Source: UQRS01 sp050946935
GTDB taxonomy: Bacteria; Bacillota; Clostridia; Oscillospirales; Acutalibacteraceae
Assembly: GCA_050946935.1 (NCBI GenBank)
Contig: JBMNVR010000001.1
Span: 124,001 to 188,000 of the forward strand
DNA: 64,000 nucleotides
Direction: 5' to 3'
The notes under the pieces were generated by a model, which did not search any database, was not told the DNA's origin, and worked only from the letters and a program-made list of their open reading frames with translations. Of this stretch, positions 25,533 to 33,533 are shown in pieces. The position numbers and the translations under genes were made by a program. Position 1 is the first letter of the stretch. Each line of letters opens with the position of its first letter.

Positions 25533-26145
25533 AAAAAATACCGGCCAAATCAAAGTGAAATAAGAGAACACCTTGGCGGCTGGTATTTTTTGCAGCCCTG
25601 TCCCCCGGTTGTCATGCGAAAGCATGAGGAGGGGGACGGCGTTTAAATCCTGTTTTTATTGCGGAGCAATAAAAATACCGGCCAAATCAAAGTAAAATAA
25701 GAGAATTCCTTGGCGGCTGGTATTTTTTGCAGCCCTGTCCCCCGGTTGTCATGCGAAAGCATGAGGAGGGGGGCGGCGTTTAAATCCTGTTTTTATTGCG
25801 GAGCAATAAAAATACCGGCCAAATCAAAGTGAAATAAGAGAATTCCCTGGCGGCTGGTATTTTTTGCAGCCCTGTCCCCCGGTTGTCATGCGAAAGCATG
25901 AGGAGGGGGACGGCGTTTAAATCCTGTTTTTATTGCGGAGCAATAAAAATACCGGCCAAATCAAAGTAAAATAAGAGAATTCCTTGGCGGCTGGTATTTT
26001 TTGCAGCCCTGTCCCCCGGTTGTCATGCGAAAGCATGAGGAGGGGGACGGCGATTAAATCCTGTTTTTATTGCGGAGCAATAAAAATACCGGCCAAATCA
26101 AAGTGAAATAAGAGAATTCCCTGGCGGCTGGTATTTTTTGCAGCC
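25533..26145 (+). repeat. Tandem array of a 137-bp unit with three hairpins per unit (five A, four B segments)
   Basis: The string CCGGCCAAATCAAAGT starts at 25541, 25678, 25815, 25952 and 26089: an exact 137-bp period without indels. Each unit has an A part (AAAAATACCGGCC ... GGCTGGTATTTTT, a 13-bp stem with one G-U pair on the plus strand) and a B part (GTCCCCC ... GGGGGAC enclosing CATGCGAAAGCATG with a GAAA tetraloop, then TTTTTATTGC-GGA-GCAATAAAAA). A copies 2 and 4 are identical and copies 3 and 5 are identical, so a 274-bp dimer was duplicated. No open reading frame spans it. It fills the divergent region between the flippase gene and the pst operon (gene-free 25411-26353); 26146-26270 after it shows only GC-rich sequence. 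Confidence 0.97.
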
Positions 26146-26270
26146 GCAAATTTCGGTTGCCGTGCCCCGCGTACGGCAAGGCGCCGAACCGTGGCTGCGG
26201 CCGCCGCCCGACTCTCTGCGCCGGGCCGAAAAACCGTCCCCTCTCTTTTTGTAAAGCGGCCGTTTTTGCG

Positions 26271-26319
26271 TTTTACGTCGATTTTACAAATTGACCGTTC
26301 ACGATTTTACAAATATGGA
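26271..26319 (+). promoter_or_regulatory. Candidate Pho box and promoter of the pst operon
   Basis: TTTTAC occurs at 26271, 26282 and 26305, that is, spaced by 11 and about 22 bp, the helical spacing of PhoB/PhoP direct-repeat sites. Within it TTGACC at 26291 and TATGGA at 26314 could be -35 and -10 elements (17-nt spacer, weak -10), as expected for an activator-dependent promoter. Control by the PhoB-like regulator encoded downstream is inferred. Confidence 0.45.
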
Positions 26320-26353
26320 TTACGATAGTGCCGGAAAGTGAGGAAAAAGAATT

Positions 26354-27262
26354 ATGAAAAAAGTAACAGCGATTCTTCTTGTCATGGTAATGGTATTTTC
26401 GTTTGCCGCGTGCGGCAACAATAACAACACCACTTCTACCGCATCGGGCACAGGTTCGACCGATACAGCCGCAAAATTTGATGCGACCAAGGCGATCACC
26501 GTGATCTCCCGCGAAGAGGGCTCGGGCACCCGCGATGCTTTTATTGAGCTGACCGGAGTCCAGACCAAGGACGCGGACGGGAACAAGACCGACAACACCA
26601 CTGACGAGGCGGTCATCATCGACGGAACCCAGGCGGTTATGAGCAGCGTTGCCAGCAATGAATACGCCATCGGCTACATCTCTCTTGGTTCGCTGAACGA
26701 TACGGTTAAGGCCGCGAAGGTCGGCGGCGTGGCTCCCTCCGCTTCCAGCATTAAGGATGGCAGCTACATCCTTGCCCGCCCGTTCAACATCGCGACCAAA
26801 GAAAACCTGTCGGAGGTTGCGCAGGATTTTGTAGATTACATTCTGAGCACCGACGGTCAAAAGGTGGTTGAAGCCAACGGCTGTGTTGCGCTGGATGCGA
26901 CGGAGCCTTATGCGGGCAGCAAGCCTTCGGGCAAAATCGTCATCGTCGGTTCCTCCTCCGTCTCTCCGGTCATGGAGAAGCTGAAAGAAGCATATCTCAC
27001 CGTCAACACCAACGCAACGATTGAGATTCAGACCCTGGATTCCTCCGCTGGAATTTCGGCCGCTGCGTCCGGTACCTGCGACATCGGCATGGCCTCCCGC
27101 GCGCTCAAGGACAGCGAAAAAGCGACCCTGACCGAGACCAAGATCGCCATGGACGGCATCGCGGTGATTGTAAACAACGACAACCCGACCGAGGATCTGA
27201 CCAAAGATCAGATCGCGAAAATCTTCAAGGGCGAGGCTGAGGCCTGGGACGAGATCGGCTAA
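26354..27262 (+). CDS. pstS: Phosphate-binding lipoprotein PstS, circularly permuted
   Basis: A 302-residue lipoprotein (signal peptide ending FSFAAC, lipidated Cys at residue 21, then an Asn/Thr/Ser linker) that captures phosphate for the Pst ABC transporter. Both PstS halves are present but in reversed order: the normally C-terminal half (ISREEGSGTRDAF, AIGYISLGSL, RPFNIATK, DGQKVVE) is at residues about 48-190, and the normally N-terminal half (GSSSVSPVMEKL, CDIGMASRALKDSE, DGIAVIVNNDNP, and the final IFKGEAEAWDEIG) at about 195-302. The protein stops exactly where a canonical PstS would continue into the GSGTR half. Phosphate-contact motifs GSGTR and GSSSV are intact, so binding is expected. 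Confidence 0.92.
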   Translation: MKKVTAILLVMVMVFSFAACGNNNNTTSTASGTGSTDTAAKFDATKAITVISREEGSGTRDAFIELTGVQTKDADGNKTDNTTDEAVIIDGTQAVMSSVASNEYAIGYISLGSLNDTVKAAKVGGVAPSASSIKDGSYILARPFNIATKENLSEVAQDFVDYILSTDGQKVVEANGCVALDATEPYAGSKPSGKIVIVGSSSVSPVMEKLKEAYLTVNTNATIEIQTLDSSAGISAAASGTCDIGMASRALKDSEKATLTETKIAMDGIAVIVNNDNPTEDLTKDQIAKIFKGEAEAWDEIG

Positions 27263-27299
27263 ACAAACCCTCCCAATCAAAGTTTTTATACACAAAGGC

Positions 27300-27339
27300 C
27301 AAATCGGGGGCGATGGGAAGACCTGTCGCCCCGGATTTG
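27300..27339 (+). promoter_or_regulatory. Intercistronic hairpin between pstS and pstC
   Basis: CAAATCGGGGGCGA pairs with TCGCCCCGGATTTG around a 12-nt loop. No T-tract follows, so it is more likely an mRNA-stabilising structure or weak attenuator giving more PstS than transporter, as is common in binding-protein operons. Confidence 0.6.
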
Positions 27340-27433
27340 TATCCGGAGGGAGCGCGCAAGGCTGCCGACGACATTGCGGACGCTTGTAACCGCAATCATG
27401 AAAGGGCGGCACCTGCTCCGATTTGCGGAAGGG

Positions 27434-28306
27434 ATGAATAGTAGTTTGACCAAGACAAAATTTAAAGAAGGCGCCATGCGGCTGGTCTTTTTTATTGCGG
27501 CGCTGGCAAGCGTTCTTTCGGTGGCGCTGATCTGCGTTTTCCTGTTTGTCAACGGCGTGCCCGCAATGGCGAAAATCGGACTTTTCAATTTTCTCGGAGG
27601 CACCAAATGGGCGCCGACCGATACCCCCGCCAGTTATGGAATTCTCCCCATGATTCTCGGCAGCGTTTACGTCACGGCGGGGGCCATCGTTGTCGGTGTT
27701 CCCCTGGGACTTCTCGCGGCTGTATACATGGCGCGTTTCTGTCCCCGGGGTGTTTATAGGTTTTTAAAACCCGCGATCGGGCTTTTGGCCGGTATCCCGT
27801 CGGTGATTTACGGCTTTTTCGGACTAATGCTGCTGGTCCCGTTTGTGCGCGACCATTTCGGTGGGAACGGCAGCAGCATCCTGACCGCTTCGGTTCTGCT
27901 TGGCATTATGATTCTGCCGACCATTATCGAAGTAAGCGAGTCAGCCATCCGTGCCGTTCCTGACAGCTATTACGAGGGAGCGCTGGCACTCGGCGCAACC
28001 CATGAGCGGAGCGTCTTTTCCGCCACGCTTCCGGCGGCCAAATCCGGCATCATGGCCGGGATCGTTCTCGGCATCGGGCGCGCCATCGGAGAGACAATGG
28101 CCGTCGTCATGGTGGCCGGCAACCAGCCCCGCATGCCCAAGGGCCTGCTCAAGGGCGTGCGAACCCTCACCGCCAACATCGTGCAGGAGATGGGCTATGC
28201 CGCCGACCTGCACAGAGAGGCGCTGATCGCCACGGCGGTGGTGCTCTTTGTCTTTATCCTGATGATCAACCTGCTGCTGTCGGTGCTCAGACGCAAGAAG
28301 GTCTGA
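27434..28306 (+). CDS. pstC: Phosphate ABC transporter permease PstC
   Basis: A 290-residue inner membrane protein with six predicted helices; the AVPDSYYEGALALGATHERSVF stretch (in overlapping pieces) is the EAA loop that docks on PstB, and GIGRAIGETMAVVMVAGN is the PstC signature in the helix lining the phosphate path. Together with PstA it forms the channel. The start is uncertain: the ATG at 27434 sits directly after GGAAGGG, an in-frame TTG at 27446 is better spaced, and the frame is open to 27374. The membrane domain begins around residue 15. Confidence 0.93.
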   Translation: MNSSLTKTKFKEGAMRLVFFIAALASVLSVALICVFLFVNGVPAMAKIGLFNFLGGTKWAPTDTPASYGILPMILGSVYVTAGAIVVGVPLGLLAAVYMARFCPRGVYRFLKPAIGLLAGIPSVIYGFFGLMLLVPFVRDHFGGNGSSILTASVLLGIMILPTIIEVSESAIRAVPDSYYEGALALGATHERSVFSATLPAAKSGIMAGIVLGIGRAIGETMAVVMVAGNQPRMPKGLLKGVRTLTANIVQEMGYAADLHREALIATAVVLFVFILMINLLLSVLRRKKV

Positions 28307-28341
28307 CCCCTTCAGCACACCGGAAAGGTATGGTTATATTC

Positions 28342-29271
28342 ATGGAAGTACTTGAAAAAAAGAATCCCCTTCCCGAAAAGCCGGGAAAGGAGGACGAAAC
28401 AGCGCTCCAAACGATTAACAAAAGGACGCTGCGGGACCGGCTGCGGGAATACAAACGGTCGCCGCTCTCTCTGGTGCTGCATATTCTGGTTGTTCTGGCG
28501 GCGGCCGTGACGGCCGCGGCGCTTCTCTTTATCATTGCGTACATTTTAATCAACGGGATTCCCAACTTAAAACCCAGCCTGTTCTCCCTCACCTATACGT
28601 CGGAGAATGTTTCCATGCTGCCGTCGATTATCAACACCCTGATTATGGCGGTACTCTCCCTTCTGATCGCGGGACCGCTCGGGATTTTCTCGGCCATTTA
28701 TCTGGTCGAGTACGCCGGTCGCGGCAACAAGTTCGTTTCGGTCATTCGCATGACGGCAGAGACTTTGTCGGGTATCCCGTCGATCGTGTACGGTATCTTC
28801 GGCATGATCTTTTTTGTCACCACGCTGCATCTCGGTTATTCGATTCTGGCGGGTGCGCTGACCATGTCGATTATGATCCTGCCCCTGATTATGCGCACGA
28901 CCGAGGAGGCGCTGCAGGCCGTTCCCGATTCTTATCGGGAGGGGAGCTTCGGCCTTGGCGCCGGCCGGCTGCGCACCGTGTTTAAGATTGTGCTGCCCTC
29001 GGCCGTGCCGGGCATCCTGGCCGGTGTCATCCTCGCGGTCGGCCGGGTCATCGGAGAGACGGCCGCCCTGATTTTCACGGCCGGCACAGTGGCCGAAATC
29101 CCGGACAACCTGCTTTCCTCCGGCCGGACGCTGGCCGTGCATATGTACCAGCTCTCGCGCGAGGCGCTGCATACGGGCGAGGCCTATGCCACCGCGGTGG
29201 TAACCCTGCTGGTTGTGCTGCTTCTCAATACTCTGTCGGCGGTAATCGCCCGAAAAATTACCAGGAGGTGA
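28342..29271 (+). CDS. pstA: Phosphate ABC transporter permease PstA
   Basis: Partner permease to PstC, 309 residues, with a charged cytoplasmic N-terminus of about 45 residues, six transmembrane helices, EAA loop AVPDSYREGSFGLGAGRLRT, and the conserved GRVIGETAALIFTAG segment. The ATG at 28342 is 13 nt from GAAAGG; an in-frame ATG at 28330 is possible but lies only 1 nt from it. It overlaps the pstB ribosome binding site: its stop codon lies within the GGAGGTGA sequence used by pstB. Confidence 0.94.
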   Translation: MEVLEKKNPLPEKPGKEDETALQTINKRTLRDRLREYKRSPLSLVLHILVVLAAAVTAAALLFIIAYILINGIPNLKPSLFSLTYTSENVSMLPSIINTLIMAVLSLLIAGPLGIFSAIYLVEYAGRGNKFVSVIRMTAETLSGIPSIVYGIFGMIFFVTTLHLGYSILAGALTMSIMILPLIMRTTEEALQAVPDSYREGSFGLGAGRLRTVFKIVLPSAVPGILAGVILAVGRVIGETAALIFTAGTVAEIPDNLLSSGRTLAVHMYQLSREALHTGEAYATAVVTLLVVLLLNTLSAVIARKITRR

Positions 29272-29276
29272 CGCCC

Positions 29277-30026
29277 GTGTCCAAGATCAGTATACAAAAT
29301 CTCGATCTGTATTACGGGAATTTTCAAGCCCTGAAAACCATAAACTTAGAAATTGAACCGAACCAGATTACCGCTTTTATCGGCCCGTCGGGCTGTGGAA
29401 AATCCACCCTGCTGAAAAGCCTCAACCGGATGAATGATTTGGTGGAGGGCTGCCGCATCACCGGAAAGATCACTTTGGACGGGGAGGATATCTACAGCGG
29501 GTATGATACGAATTTGCTGCGCAAACGGGTGGGCATGGTTTTTCAGAAACCGAACCCTTTTCCGATGAGCATTTATGACAACATCGCGTTCGGTCCCCGA
29601 ACCCACGGAATTCATTCCCGAATCAAGCTGGATGAAATCGTGGAAAAGTCCCTGCGGAGCGCCGCCATCTGGGATGAGGTTAAAGATCGCCTGAAAAAGA
29701 GCGCGCTCGGTCTTTCGGGCGGGCAGCAGCAGCGGTTGTGCATTGCCCGATCCCTTGCGGTTGAGCCGGAGGTGTTGCTGCTGGACGAGCCGACCAGCGC
29801 ACTGGATCCCATTTCGACCTCGAAAATCGAGGATCTTGCAACCGAGCTGAAAAAGGATTATACTATTGTCATGGTGACCCATAATATGCAGCAGGCTGCC
29901 CGGATCTCGGACAAAACCGCCTTTTTCCTCCTTGGCGAGATGGTCGAATACAACGAAACCGACGCACTTTTCTCCATGCCGCGGGATAAGCGGTGCGAGG
30001 ATTATATTACCGGGAGGTTTGGATAA
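29277..30026 (+). CDS. pstB: Phosphate ABC transporter ATP-binding protein PstB
   Basis: The ATPase that powers phosphate uptake, 249 residues. Walker A GPSGCGKST, Q-loop VFQKPNPFPMS, signature LSGGQQQR, Walker B LLLDEPTSALDP and the switch VTHNMQQAARISD are all intact and PstB-like. Translation probably begins at the GTG at 29277, 8 nt after GGAGG; an earlier GTG at 29268 overlaps that site. The gene is followed immediately (no gap) by phoU. Confidence 0.97.
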   Translation: MSKISIQNLDLYYGNFQALKTINLEIEPNQITAFIGPSGCGKSTLLKSLNRMNDLVEGCRITGKITLDGEDIYSGYDTNLLRKRVGMVFQKPNPFPMSIYDNIAFGPRTHGIHSRIKLDEIVEKSLRSAAIWDEVKDRLKKSALGLSGGQQQRLCIARSLAVEPEVLLLDEPTSALDPISTSKIEDLATELKKDYTIVMVTHNMQQAARISDKTAFFLLGEMVEYNETDALFSMPRDKRCEDYITGRFG

Positions 30027-30677
30027 ATGCGCAACCGATTTGACAAACAGTTGGAGGAGCTTGGAATCGAGCTGACCCGTATGGGCGCGCGGATCGAGGA
30101 TGCGATCCGTTTTGCCACAAAGGCGCTGACCGGACAGGATCCCGCGGCGGCGGAACTGGCGCTCGAGGCTGACAGCGAAATCGACGAACTTGAAAAAGAT
30201 ATCGAGCAGCGCTGCTTTAAGCTGCTGCTGCACGAGCAGCCGGTGGCCTCTGATTTGCGGCTGGTTTCTTCCGCACTCAAGATGATTACCGATATGGAGC
30301 GGATCGGTGACCAGGCGGCCGACATCACCGAACTGGCCATGGCCATGGCAGGGCGGGGACAGGCAGAAAACCTCGATCTCGTCCCCAAAATGGCGGAGGC
30401 GACTATCAAGATGGTGACCGGCAGCGTGGAAGCCTTTGTGCGGAAGGATAAGGAGCTGGCCGTTTCGGTCTGTGAAAGCGACGATGTGGTGGACAGCCTC
30501 TTCAACCGGGTCAAGGACGACATTGTCGGCATGATCCGGGGGGACGCCGCCTTGAGCGAGCAGGCCATCGACCTTTTGATGGTGGCGAAATATTTCGAAC
30601 GGATCGGAGATCATGCCGTCAACATCGCCGGCTGGGTAATTTTCTCGATCACGGGACAGCACGGCAAGGAAAAATAA
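30027..30677 (+). CDS. phoU: PhoU phosphate signalling protein
   Basis: A 216-residue all-helical protein built of two PhoU three-helix repeats; the metal-binding/acidic motif ADSEIDELEKDIEQR of repeat 1 and the CESDDVVDSLFNRVKDD equivalent of repeat 2 (overlapping fragments) are visible, with MERIGDQAADI and FERIGDHAVNI marking each repeat. PhoU links the Pst transporter to the PhoR kinase and represses the Pho response when phosphate is plentiful. It starts one base after the pstB stop. Confidence 0.96.
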   Translation: MRNRFDKQLEELGIELTRMGARIEDAIRFATKALTGQDPAAAELALEADSEIDELEKDIEQRCFKLLLHEQPVASDLRLVSSALKMITDMERIGDQAADITELAMAMAGRGQAENLDLVPKMAEATIKMVTGSVEAFVRKDKELAVSVCESDDVVDSLFNRVKDDIVGMIRGDAALSEQAIDLLMVAKYFERIGDHAVNIAGWVIFSITGQHGKEK

Positions 30678-30751
30678 TCGGAGTTTTAAAAAAGTGGCGT
30701 TTTTTGCAGTAGCGCCCGACGTTGGGATGAAGAGGAGGGGCGGAGTGCTTT

Positions 30752-31423
30752 ATGAAAATCTATATTGTCGAGGACGACGCTGATATCCGCGAAATGGAAA
30801 GCTATGCGCTGACCAACAGTGGGTTTGAGGTGGAGGAGTTTTCCACGGCGGCTGATCTGTATCCGGCTCTGAAGCGGGAGCGCCCGGCGCTGCTGTTGCT
30901 GGACATCATGCTGCCGGGGGAGGATGGGCTGCAGATTCTCCGTACCCTGCGCGAAAGAAGTGAGACGGCTGATCTTCCGGTCATGATGGTTACCGCAAAA
31001 ACGACCGAAATGGACACCGTCCGCGGCCTCGACACCGGGGCCGACGATTACATAACCAAGCCCTTTGGCGTGATGGAATTCGTCTCCCGCGTGAAGGCGC
31101 TGCTGCGCCGCACGGCCAGTGCGGGACAGAGCGGCGCGTATGCGGTCGGCGGGGTGGTGCTGGACGACCTGGCTCATACGGTCTCGGCCGACGGCACGCC
31201 TTGCGAGCTGACCTATAAGGAGTATGAGCTGCTGAAATTCCTGATGCTGAATAAAGAAATTGTCCTCAGCCGCGAAAAGATCATGGATAAGGTCTGGGGC
31301 TTTGATTATGAAGGGGAGAGCCGCACGGTCGATATGCACATCAAGACGCTTCGTCAAAAACTCGGCGACTGCGGTGCGCTGATTAAGACGGTTCGAAACG
31401 TCGGATATAAAATCAGCGGTTGA
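30752..31423 (+). CDS. Response regulator, OmpR/PhoB family
   Basis: A 223-residue regulator with a receiver domain (EDDAD at 7-11, phospho-acceptor D51 in LLLDIMLP, conserved K in ITKPFG) and a winged-helix DNA-binding domain (LTYKEYELLKFLM, then VDMHIKTLRQKLG). From its position after pstSCAB-phoU and before a PAS-containing kinase, it is the probable PhoB equivalent and should bind the repeats upstream of pstS. The ATG follows GAGGAGGGGCGG. A 286-bp gene-free gap separates it from the kinase gene; I see small GC-rich hairpins there but nothing I can name. Confidence 0.92.
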   Translation: MKIYIVEDDADIREMESYALTNSGFEVEEFSTAADLYPALKRERPALLLLDIMLPGEDGLQILRTLRERSETADLPVMMVTAKTTEMDTVRGLDTGADDYITKPFGVMEFVSRVKALLRRTASAGQSGAYAVGGVVLDDLAHTVSADGTPCELTYKEYELLKFLMLNKEIVLSREKIMDKVWGFDYEGESRTVDMHIKTLRQKLGDCGALIKTVRNVGYKISG

Positions 31424-31709
31424 CCTCTCCGGCCGATCCGGTGACCCGGAATACCAAGCGCAACGGGCGGTCTGCAAAATGCGGGCCGCGCTGTGCTTTT
31501 TTCAGCGGGGATATTTTTCCTGGTCGGAGGATTAACCCTTTAGGCGCGCGGTTGTTTTCCGGCGATCCGGTCCGCGGTGCTCTGCTTGGCGGTTCGGTGG
31601 TCAAGGGCTGGATTTTGCGCGGGAGCGGACTGCCGGGCGGAGGGAAGCCCGGACCTTCCTTCTCTCCGAAAAAAGGGCGCTTTTTCAGTTGAAAGTGAGG
31701 TGACGGTTT

Positions 31710-33389
31710 ATGGAGGAGAAAATTACCGGCCATCTGTTTTTTATGGGTGTGGTGGCGGCGGTTCTGACCGCTGCGCTCACTATTTTTATCTTTAACAGTC
31801 GGCTGCAGACCCGTGTGCAAAACGATCTCGCCGGCAGCGCCTCCCTGATTGCCGAGGCGTATGACGGTCTCGACCGGCCGGAGGAGCTACGGCGGTTTTC
31901 CGAAAATCTGCGGGTGACGCTGATTGATCCGGACGGATATGTTCTGTTCGACAGCGTGGCCGACGCCGCGGCGATGGAAAATCACGCCGACCGGCCGGAG
32001 GTCGCCGCAGCTCTGTCGACCGGAGCGGGGCAGGATGTGCGCCGCTCGGCCACCAACATGACCAATGAGTATTATGCCGCCGTCCGACTGGACGATGGTC
32101 GGGTGCTGCGCGTCTCCATTGAGGCAGCTAACGCGCTTGAAACCCTGAGCGGCGCCTATCCGGCGCTGATCTTTCTGTTTGTCGGACTATTGCTGCTGTC
32201 GGTTCTTCTGGCGGTTTTCCTGACCCGCAGTCTCATCCGGCCGATCAATCGGCTGGCCGAGACGCTCGACGACCTCGATCCCGTGGGGGAGGAGAAAAGG
32301 ATTTACCCCGAGTTGGCGCCGTTTGTGGAGAAGATCCAGTCTCAGCGCGCGGAAAACCGCAGCCAGCTCAAAGCGCTTGCCGACGAACAGGAAAAGCTGA
32401 CCGCGATTATGGAGAGCATGTCCGAAGGATTGATCGTTCTGGGCAGCGACCGGCAGGTGCTTATGCTCAACCGCAGTGCAAAGGAGTATCTGGGTTGTGC
32501 CGACAGAGAGACGGAGGCCGGCCGCAATATCCTGTACTTTATCCGGAACCGGGAGATCCTCGACGCCGTCGAGCGGGCCTTCGGGGGAGAAAGCGTGTCG
32601 GTTACGGTCGGTCTGAACGGCCGTAAGCTGCAGGTTATGGCCGGCCCGGCCCGAACCGATATTCAGCAGATGGGGGTTATCTGTTTCCTGCTGGATGTGA
32701 CCGAAAAGGTGCAGATCGAAAAAATGAAGCAGGAGTTTACCGCCAATGTTTCTCATGAGTTGAAAACCCCGCTGACCTCCATCTCCGGCTATGCCGAGAT
32801 GATTGAGAACGGCATGGCCAAATCGGAGGACGTGGCGGGCTTTGCGGCTCGGATTCACAAGGAGGCCGGACGGCTTTTGACCCTCATCAGCGACATCATC
32901 CGCCTGTCTGAGCTGGACGAGATGCCGCAGGCCGACGTATTTGCGCCGGTCGACCTTCTGGAAGTGGCGCGGGACTGTGCCGGAATTCTTGCCCACTCGG
33001 CCGAGCAGCATGGGGTACAGATGTTGGTTGAGGGGGAGCCGTCTCTGGTTCATGGCAGTCGGAGTATGCTGGGCGAACTTGTATATAACCTTGCCGACAA
33101 CGCCATCCGGTATAATAAGCCGGGCGGCAGCGTTACCCTTCGGGTGGAATCGGGTCGGCTGATCGTCTCGGATACCGGTATCGGTATCCCGCAGAAGTAT
33201 CAGCGCCGTGTGTTTGAGCGGTTCTACCGGGTGGACAAAAGCCGTTCGAAGGAGACGGGCGGCACCGGGCTCGGCCTCGCGATCGTCAAGCACATTGCCC
33301 GTCAGCACAGAGCTGAGATTTTCCTGAAAAGCAGTGAAGGCGCCGGAACCGAGATTACTGTGGAATTCCCGTCCGGGTCAGTCGTGTGA
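31710..33389 (+). CDS. Sensor histidine kinase, PhoR-like
   Basis: A 559-residue membrane kinase: transmembrane helices at about 9-30 and 150-172 flank an extracellular domain; then a HAMP linker, a PAS domain (about 225-325), HisKA with phospho-acceptor H349 (VSHELKTPLTS) and a HATPase domain with N box LADNAIRYN, DTGIGIP and GGTGLGLAIVKHI. The domain order and its position at the end of the pst-phoU cluster fit PhoR, which reads Pst/PhoU status rather than phosphate directly. Followed by a strong terminator that ends the operon. Confidence 0.93.
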   Translation: MEEKITGHLFFMGVVAAVLTAALTIFIFNSRLQTRVQNDLAGSASLIAEAYDGLDRPEELRRFSENLRVTLIDPDGYVLFDSVADAAAMENHADRPEVAAALSTGAGQDVRRSATNMTNEYYAAVRLDDGRVLRVSIEAANALETLSGAYPALIFLFVGLLLLSVLLAVFLTRSLIRPINRLAETLDDLDPVGEEKRIYPELAPFVEKIQSQRAENRSQLKALADEQEKLTAIMESMSEGLIVLGSDRQVLMLNRSAKEYLGCADRETEAGRNILYFIRNREILDAVERAFGGESVSVTVGLNGRKLQVMAGPARTDIQQMGVICFLLDVTEKVQIEKMKQEFTANVSHELKTPLTSISGYAEMIENGMAKSEDVAGFAARIHKEAGRLLTLISDIIRLSELDEMPQADVFAPVDLLEVARDCAGILAHSAEQHGVQMLVEGEPSLVHGSRSMLGELVYNLADNAIRYNKPGGSVTLRVESGRLIVSDTGIGIPQKYQRRVFERFYRVDKSRSKETGGTGLGLAIVKHIARQHRAEIFLKSSEGAGTEITVEFPSGSVV

Positions 33390-33421
33390 AACCGGAAATA
33401 TGTGCAATATATGCTTTGAAA

Positions 33422-33458
33422 AAACGCCGTGGGATGTAAATTCCCACGGCGTTTTTTG
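33422..33458 (+). terminator. Intrinsic terminator of the pst-pho operon
   Basis: AACGCCGTGGGA and its complement around a 9-nt loop, with A-run before and six T after. A second perfect inverted repeat GCTCCGGC/GCCGGAGC at about 33475-33495 lacks a T-tract. Confidence 0.92.
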
Positions 33459-33533
33459 ATGTGCCTCCACTCCTGCTCCGGCGCTTTGCCGGAGCGTATC
33501 GCAAAAGAAAAGGGGGCGTGTTTCCACGGCGGA

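Noticed and set aside
25533..26145. CRISPR array
   Set aside because: The repeat unit is 137 bp and contiguous, with no unique spacers between short repeats, and no cas genes are present.
31424..31709. A small gene or known RNA between the PhoB-like and PhoR-like genes
   Set aside because: The frames there are short, overlap with no ribosome binding site of their own, and the hairpins do not match any RNA family I know.
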